NCBI GenBank assembly: GCA_937888595.1
Contig: CALARK010000008.1
Location: forward strand, 62,001 to 126,000
Direction: 5' to 3'
Length of the DNA stretch: 64,000 nt
From: an uncultured Sterolibacteriaceae bacterium
GTDB lineage: Bacteria > Pseudomonadota > Gammaproteobacteria > Burkholderiales > Rhodocyclaceae
The translations under genes were made by a program, and so were the position numbers. Below are positions 61,120-64,000 of the stretch, piece after piece (the first letter of the stretch is position 1; each line of letters opens with the position of its first letter). The notes under the pieces were generated by a model that was not told the origin of the DNA, made no database searches, and saw nothing but the letters and a program-made list of their open reading frames with translations.

Positions 61120-62928
61120 ATGGATCTGCAAACCACAATCTACCTGGTCGTCGGCGTGACCTTCGCCCTCTACATCGGCATCGCCATCTGGGCGCGCGCC
61201 GGTTCCACCAGCGAGTACTACGCTGCCGGCGGTAGCGTGCCTCCCGTCCTGAACGGCATGGCGACCGCTGCCGACTGGATGTCTGCCGCATCCTTCATCT
61301 CGATGGCCGGCCTGATCTCCAACATGGGCTACGGCGGCGGCCTGTTCCTGATGGGCTGGACCGGCGGCTATGTCCTGCTGGCCTGCCTGCTGGCACCCTA
61401 CCTCCGCAAGTTCGGCAAGTTCACCGTGCCGCAGTTCATCGGCGACCGCTTCTACTCGAAGTCGGCCTCGACCGTCGCGGTGCTGTGCCTGCTGGTCGCC
61501 TCGCTGACCTACATCATCGGCCAGATGACCGGCGTCGGCGTCGCTTTCTCGCGCTTCCTCGGCGTATCGAGCGATATGGGCATCTACGTCGGTATGGCGA
61601 TCGTATTCACCTACGCGGTGTTCGGCGGCATGAAGGGCATCACCTACACCCAGGTCGCCCAGTACATCGTGCTGATCTTCGCCTACGTGATCCCGGCCGT
61701 GTTCATCTCGATGGCCCTGACCGGCAACCCGATCCCGCAGCTCGGCCTCGGTTCCAACCTGACCGGCCATGACATCTCCCTGCTCAGCAAGCTCGACCAG
61801 GTGGTGACCGATCTCGGCTTCGGCAAGTACACGACCACGACCGCCGGCAGCACGCTGAACATGTTCGTCTACACGTTCTCGCTGATGGTCGGTACCGCCG
61901 GCCTGCCGCACGTGATCATGAGATTCTTCACCGTGCCGAACGTCGCCGCCGCGCGCTCCTCGGCCGGCTGGGCCCTCGTCTTCATCGCCATCCTCTACAC
62001 CACGGCGCCTGCGGTTGCCGCGATGGCCAAGACCAACCTGATCCGCACCATCAACCCCGGTGTCGTGATGCAGGATGCCAGCCCCTACGGTCCGGAAGCC
62101 CAGATCAAGGCGGAAGAGCGTCCCGACTGGATGAAGCGCTGGGAAAAGACCGGCCTGCTCAAGTTCGAAGACAAGAACGGTGACGGCCGCATCCAGTACT
62201 ACAACGACAAGTCGAAGAACGAAGCCTTCAACGCCAAGGCTGCCGAAGCCGGCTGGAAAGGCAACGAGCTGACGGTCAACGCCGACATCATCGTGCTGGC
62301 CAACCCGGAAATCGCGCTGCTGCCCGACTGGGTGATCGCGCTGGTCGCCGCCGGTGGTCTCGCCGCCGCGCTGTCGACCGCTGCCGGCCTGCTGATGGCG
62401 ATCTCCTCCGCTATCTCCCACGACCTGGTCAAGGGTGTTTTCAACCCGAACATCAGCGAGAAGGGCGAGCTGATGGCGGGCAAGATCGCGATGGCCTGCT
62501 CGATCGTCGTCGCCGGCTACCTCGGCCTGAACCCGCCCGGCTTCGCGGCCGGTACCGTGGCCCTGGCCTTCGGTATTGCCGCCTCGTCGCTGTTCCCGGC
62601 GATCATGATGGGCATCTTCTCCAAGAAGATGAACAAGGAAGGCGCCATGGCCGGCATGCTGGCGGGCCTGTTCGTCACCCTGTTCTACGTGTTCGCGCAC
62701 AAGGGTCTGTTCTTCATCAAGGGCACCGAGTACCTCGGCGTCATCGGCGGCGCCAACAGCTTCTTCGGCATCACGCCGGAAGCCTTCGGCGGCGTCGGCG
62801 CCATGGTCAACTTCATCGTCGCCTTCCTGGTCGACAAGGTGACCAAGGAGCCGCCCGAGCATATCCAGCACATGGTCGAAGCCGTGCGTATCCCGCGTGG
62901 TTCGAAGGCCGTGGATGGTGCTCACTAA
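61120..62928 (+). CDS. Sodium:solute symporter large subunit, VC_2705-type (second copy), with EF-hand-like loop
   Basis: The 602-residue product shares the SSS core of the first copy (ADWMSAASFISMAGLISNMG, WTGGYVLLACLLAPYLRKFG, MVGTAGLPHVIMRFF, GGLAAALSTAAGLLMAISSA). It lacks the long helical insertion and instead has a hydrophilic extension at about 318-390 with DKNGDGRIQYYN (351-362), an EF-hand-like loop missing the final Glu. Codon use is strongly optimised compared with the first copy, which suggests a highly expressed carboxylate (likely acetate) transporter. Confidence 0.93.
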   Translation: MDLQTTIYLVVGVTFALYIGIAIWARAGSTSEYYAAGGSVPPVLNGMATAADWMSAASFISMAGLISNMGYGGGLFLMGWTGGYVLLACLLAPYLRKFGKFTVPQFIGDRFYSKSASTVAVLCLLVASLTYIIGQMTGVGVAFSRFLGVSSDMGIYVGMAIVFTYAVFGGMKGITYTQVAQYIVLIFAYVIPAVFISMALTGNPIPQLGLGSNLTGHDISLLSKLDQVVTDLGFGKYTTTTAGSTLNMFVYTFSLMVGTAGLPHVIMRFFTVPNVAAARSSAGWALVFIAILYTTAPAVAAMAKTNLIRTINPGVVMQDASPYGPEAQIKAEERPDWMKRWEKTGLLKFEDKNGDGRIQYYNDKSKNEAFNAKAAEAGWKGNELTVNADIIVLANPEIALLPDWVIALVAAGGLAAALSTAAGLLMAISSAISHDLVKGVFNPNISEKGELMAGKIAMACSIVVAGYLGLNPPGFAAGTVALAFGIAASSLFPAIMMGIFSKKMNKEGAMAGMLAGLFVTLFYVFAHKGLFFIKGTEYLGVIGGANSFFGITPEAFGGVGAMVNFIVAFLVDKVTKEPPEHIQHMVEAVRIPRGSKAVDGAH

Positions 62929-62939
62929 GCCGTAATCCC

Positions 62940-62997
62940 AGCCCGGTCCGTCCGGGCTGAAACAAGCCCCGCCGGGTTACACTGGCGGGGCTTTTTG
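62940..62997 (+). terminator. Terminator after the second symporter
   Basis: A first stem (AGCCCGG 62940-62946 / CCGGGCT 62952-62958) precedes a stronger one (AAGCCCCGCC 62964-62973 / GGCGGGGCTT 62984-62993) followed by TTTTG. Confidence 0.88.
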
Positions 62998-63019
62998 TTT
63001 GCACAATCTGGAGTCAACG

Positions 63020-63382
63020 ATGGTTTTCGACATCAACGTGGCGATGACATGGCTGCTGTTCCTGGCGCTGTTCCCGATCACATTTTTCTGGCTGCGACGC
63101 GCCTGGCGCATCATGATCAAGCGCGACTTCTCCGAGGTCGCCCTGAAGCGCGGCGAGCCGCCGCCCAACCAGGCGAAGTACGCTCCCTATTCGGCCGCCA
63201 TCAACCTGGTCGCCTCCGCCATCCTGATCTTCGTCATCCTCAGCGTCGTGACGGGATCGCTCGCCTACTCGACCTGGTCGGCCATCGCCGGCTCGACCAT
63301 CTGGATGAAGATCATCTTCGACTTCATCCTCAGCCGCCAGGCCCACCTGTTCGGCAAGCTCAAAAAACCGGATACACCGTAA
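63020..63382 (+). CDS. Small membrane protein, function unknown
   Basis: The 120-residue product has an N-terminal helix (MTWLLFLALFPITFFWL), a basic stretch (RRAWRIMIKRDFSEVALKRG), a second helix (AINLVASAILIFVILSVV) and possibly a third near WSAIAGSTIWMKIIFDFIL. ATG 63020 follows TCTGGAGTC. It follows the symporter terminator, so it is probably transcribed on its own. I do not recognise the family; similar proteins near DUF4212/SSS operons would support a link. Confidence 0.72.
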   Translation: MVFDINVAMTWLLFLALFPITFFWLRRAWRIMIKRDFSEVALKRGEPPPNQAKYAPYSAAINLVASAILIFVILSVVTGSLAYSTWSAIAGSTIWMKIIFDFILSRQAHLFGKLKKPDTP

Positions 63383-63608
63383 GGCGCATGTAAGTCGCAC
63401 GGCGCAGAATCGTCCGTGCTGTTCTCCTTTTCGGTCACAGGAGACCCCGGCCCGCAGCAATCGCCGCGAACTGCCGGAGTGTCTCGGGGAGCGATCCGGC
63501 AATTCCGCAAACGATCGCTCCCTGCCGACTTTTCCCCCGATTGAATGCCCGTGCAGGCCGCAGATACGCCGTCCTGCCGGCGCCGACTTTTTGTGCGCCG
63601 GCAACGGG
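63383..63608. other. Intergenic stretch with one intact and one degenerate dispersed motif
   Basis: No gene. Copy 11 of the 25-bp motif is at 63568-63592. A degenerate version, CGCTCCCTGCCGACTTTTC near 63517-63535, lies 33 bases before it and looks like a copy missing the central GGCGCC. Confidence 0.6.
63568..63592 (+). repeat. Dispersed 25-bp motif, copy 11 (downstream of groEL)
   Basis: GCCGTCCTGCC followed by GGCGCCGACTTTTT, a full consensus match in non-coding DNA. Confidence 0.85.
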
Positions 63609-63645
63609 CAAAACAAAAGCCCCGCATTGCGGGGCTTTTGTTTTG
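63609..63645. terminator. Bidirectional terminator downstream of groEL
   Basis: Two exact 17-bp inverted arms (63609-63625 and 63629-63645) with a 3-base loop. The GC-rich core GCCCCGC/GCGGGGC is flanked by A-rich and T-rich runs, so the structure works as an intrinsic terminator on both strands. Confidence 0.88.
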
Positions 63646-63706
63646 GAGGAAGGTGGGCTCAGTTTCAAGCCCGGGGAGGAAACCGCGTCTCCTCCTGTTC
63701 CTGCCT

Positions 63707-63747
63707 TGGACATGATGTAATCGGTGAAACCGATTACATCATGTCCA
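63707..63747. repeat. 19-bp perfect inverted repeat spanning the groEL stop codon
   Basis: Arms 63707-63725 and 63729-63747 are exact inverted copies with a GAA spacer. The right arm contains the last groEL codons (Met-Asp-Met-Met) and the TAA. No T-run follows on the groEL side, so it is not a standard terminator; the real terminator lies at 63609-63645. Confidence 0.9.
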
Positions 63748-64000
63748 TGCCGCCCATGCCACCCATGCCGCCCATACCGCCCGGCATGCCGCCGCCGGCG
63801 GCCGGCTTGTCTTCGACCAGCTCGGCGACCATGCAATCGGTGGTGAGCATCAGGCCGGCGACGGACGCGGCGTTCTGCAGCGCGGTGCGCTCGACCTTGG
63901 TCGGGTCCAGCACGCCCATCTCGACCATGTCGCCGTACTCGCCGGTGGCGGCGTTGTAGCCGAAGTTGCCCTTGCCTTCGAGCACCTTGTTGATGACCAC
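63734..64000 (-). CDS. groL: Chaperonin GroEL, C-terminal part (partial)
   Basis: The frame enters from the right edge and ends at TAA 63736-63734. The 88 residues include GYNAATGEYGDMVEMGVLDP, VERTALQNAASVAGLMLTTD and the Gly-Gly-Met repeat tail ending DMM, all diagnostic for GroEL. GroEL folds cytosolic proteins in a 14-mer with GroES. Only the equatorial C-terminal segment is in the window. Confidence 0.97.
   Translation of the reverse strand: MVINKVLEGKGNFGYNAATGEYGDMVEMGVLDPTKVERTALQNAASVAGLMLTTDCMVAELVEDKPAAGGGMPGGMGGMGGMGGMDMM

Overview
The window is a GC-rich bacterial chromosome segment from a betaproteobacterium. It is most likely a member of the Rhodocyclales, close to Azoarcus, Thauera or Azospira, judged from protein sequences, gene order and paired DUF4212/sodium symporter operons. 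No 16S gene is present, so the placement is an inference.

Layout. 1-4.4 kb is the end of the division/cell-wall cluster (murB end, ddl, ftsQ, ftsA, ftsZ), closed by a terminator. 4.4-10.3 kb, on the minus strand, is lptD-surA-pdxA-rsmA (outer-membrane biogenesis, vitamin B6, 16S rRNA methylation). A symmetric divergent promoter candidate separates it from a plus-strand run at 10.4-19.6 kb: amgK-murU (peptidoglycan recycling), pepP-ubiH, dusB-fis, purH-purD-hemF. 19.5-23.6 kb is hemC-hemD-hemX-hemY on the minus strand, divergent from ppc. Then come a lipoprotein-like cytochrome c, a small membrane protein and pyruvate carboxylase, so two anaplerotic enzymes lie close together. 30.7-36.3 kb holds algZ/algR-like regulators divergent from argH, a Ser/Thr kinase with a cyclic-nucleotide-binding-like domain, a shortened fructosamine-kinase-like gene and grxD. 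36.3-39.5 kb is hemA-prfA-prmC.

41-55.6 kb is an accessory block, visibly less GC-rich. It carries a tandem helix-turn-helix protein upstream of an AbiE type IV toxin-antitoxin pair with a perfect 16-bp dyad, a zinc-finger/ParB-like gene pair, and an SHP/diheme cytochrome/cytochrome b electron-transfer cluster with its own two-component system. The reductase at the end of that cluster is broken by a junction to a DUF697 gene remnant. A katG internal fragment and a Na+/phosphate cotransporter follow. The block ends beside tRNA-Phe. From 55.8 kb the core resumes: two DUF4212/sodium-solute symporter systems around a divergent two-component system, a small membrane protein, and the 3' end of groEL.

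The most unusual signal is a 25-bp dispersed motif (GCCGTCYYGCC followed directly by RGCRCCGACTTTTT, with few mismatches). It occurs at least 11 times, in both orientations, mostly inside unrelated core genes, and is read in different frames. No copy was noticed between 40.44 and 63.5 kb. It resembles a DNA-uptake-type genomic signal more than a protein motif or a transposon.
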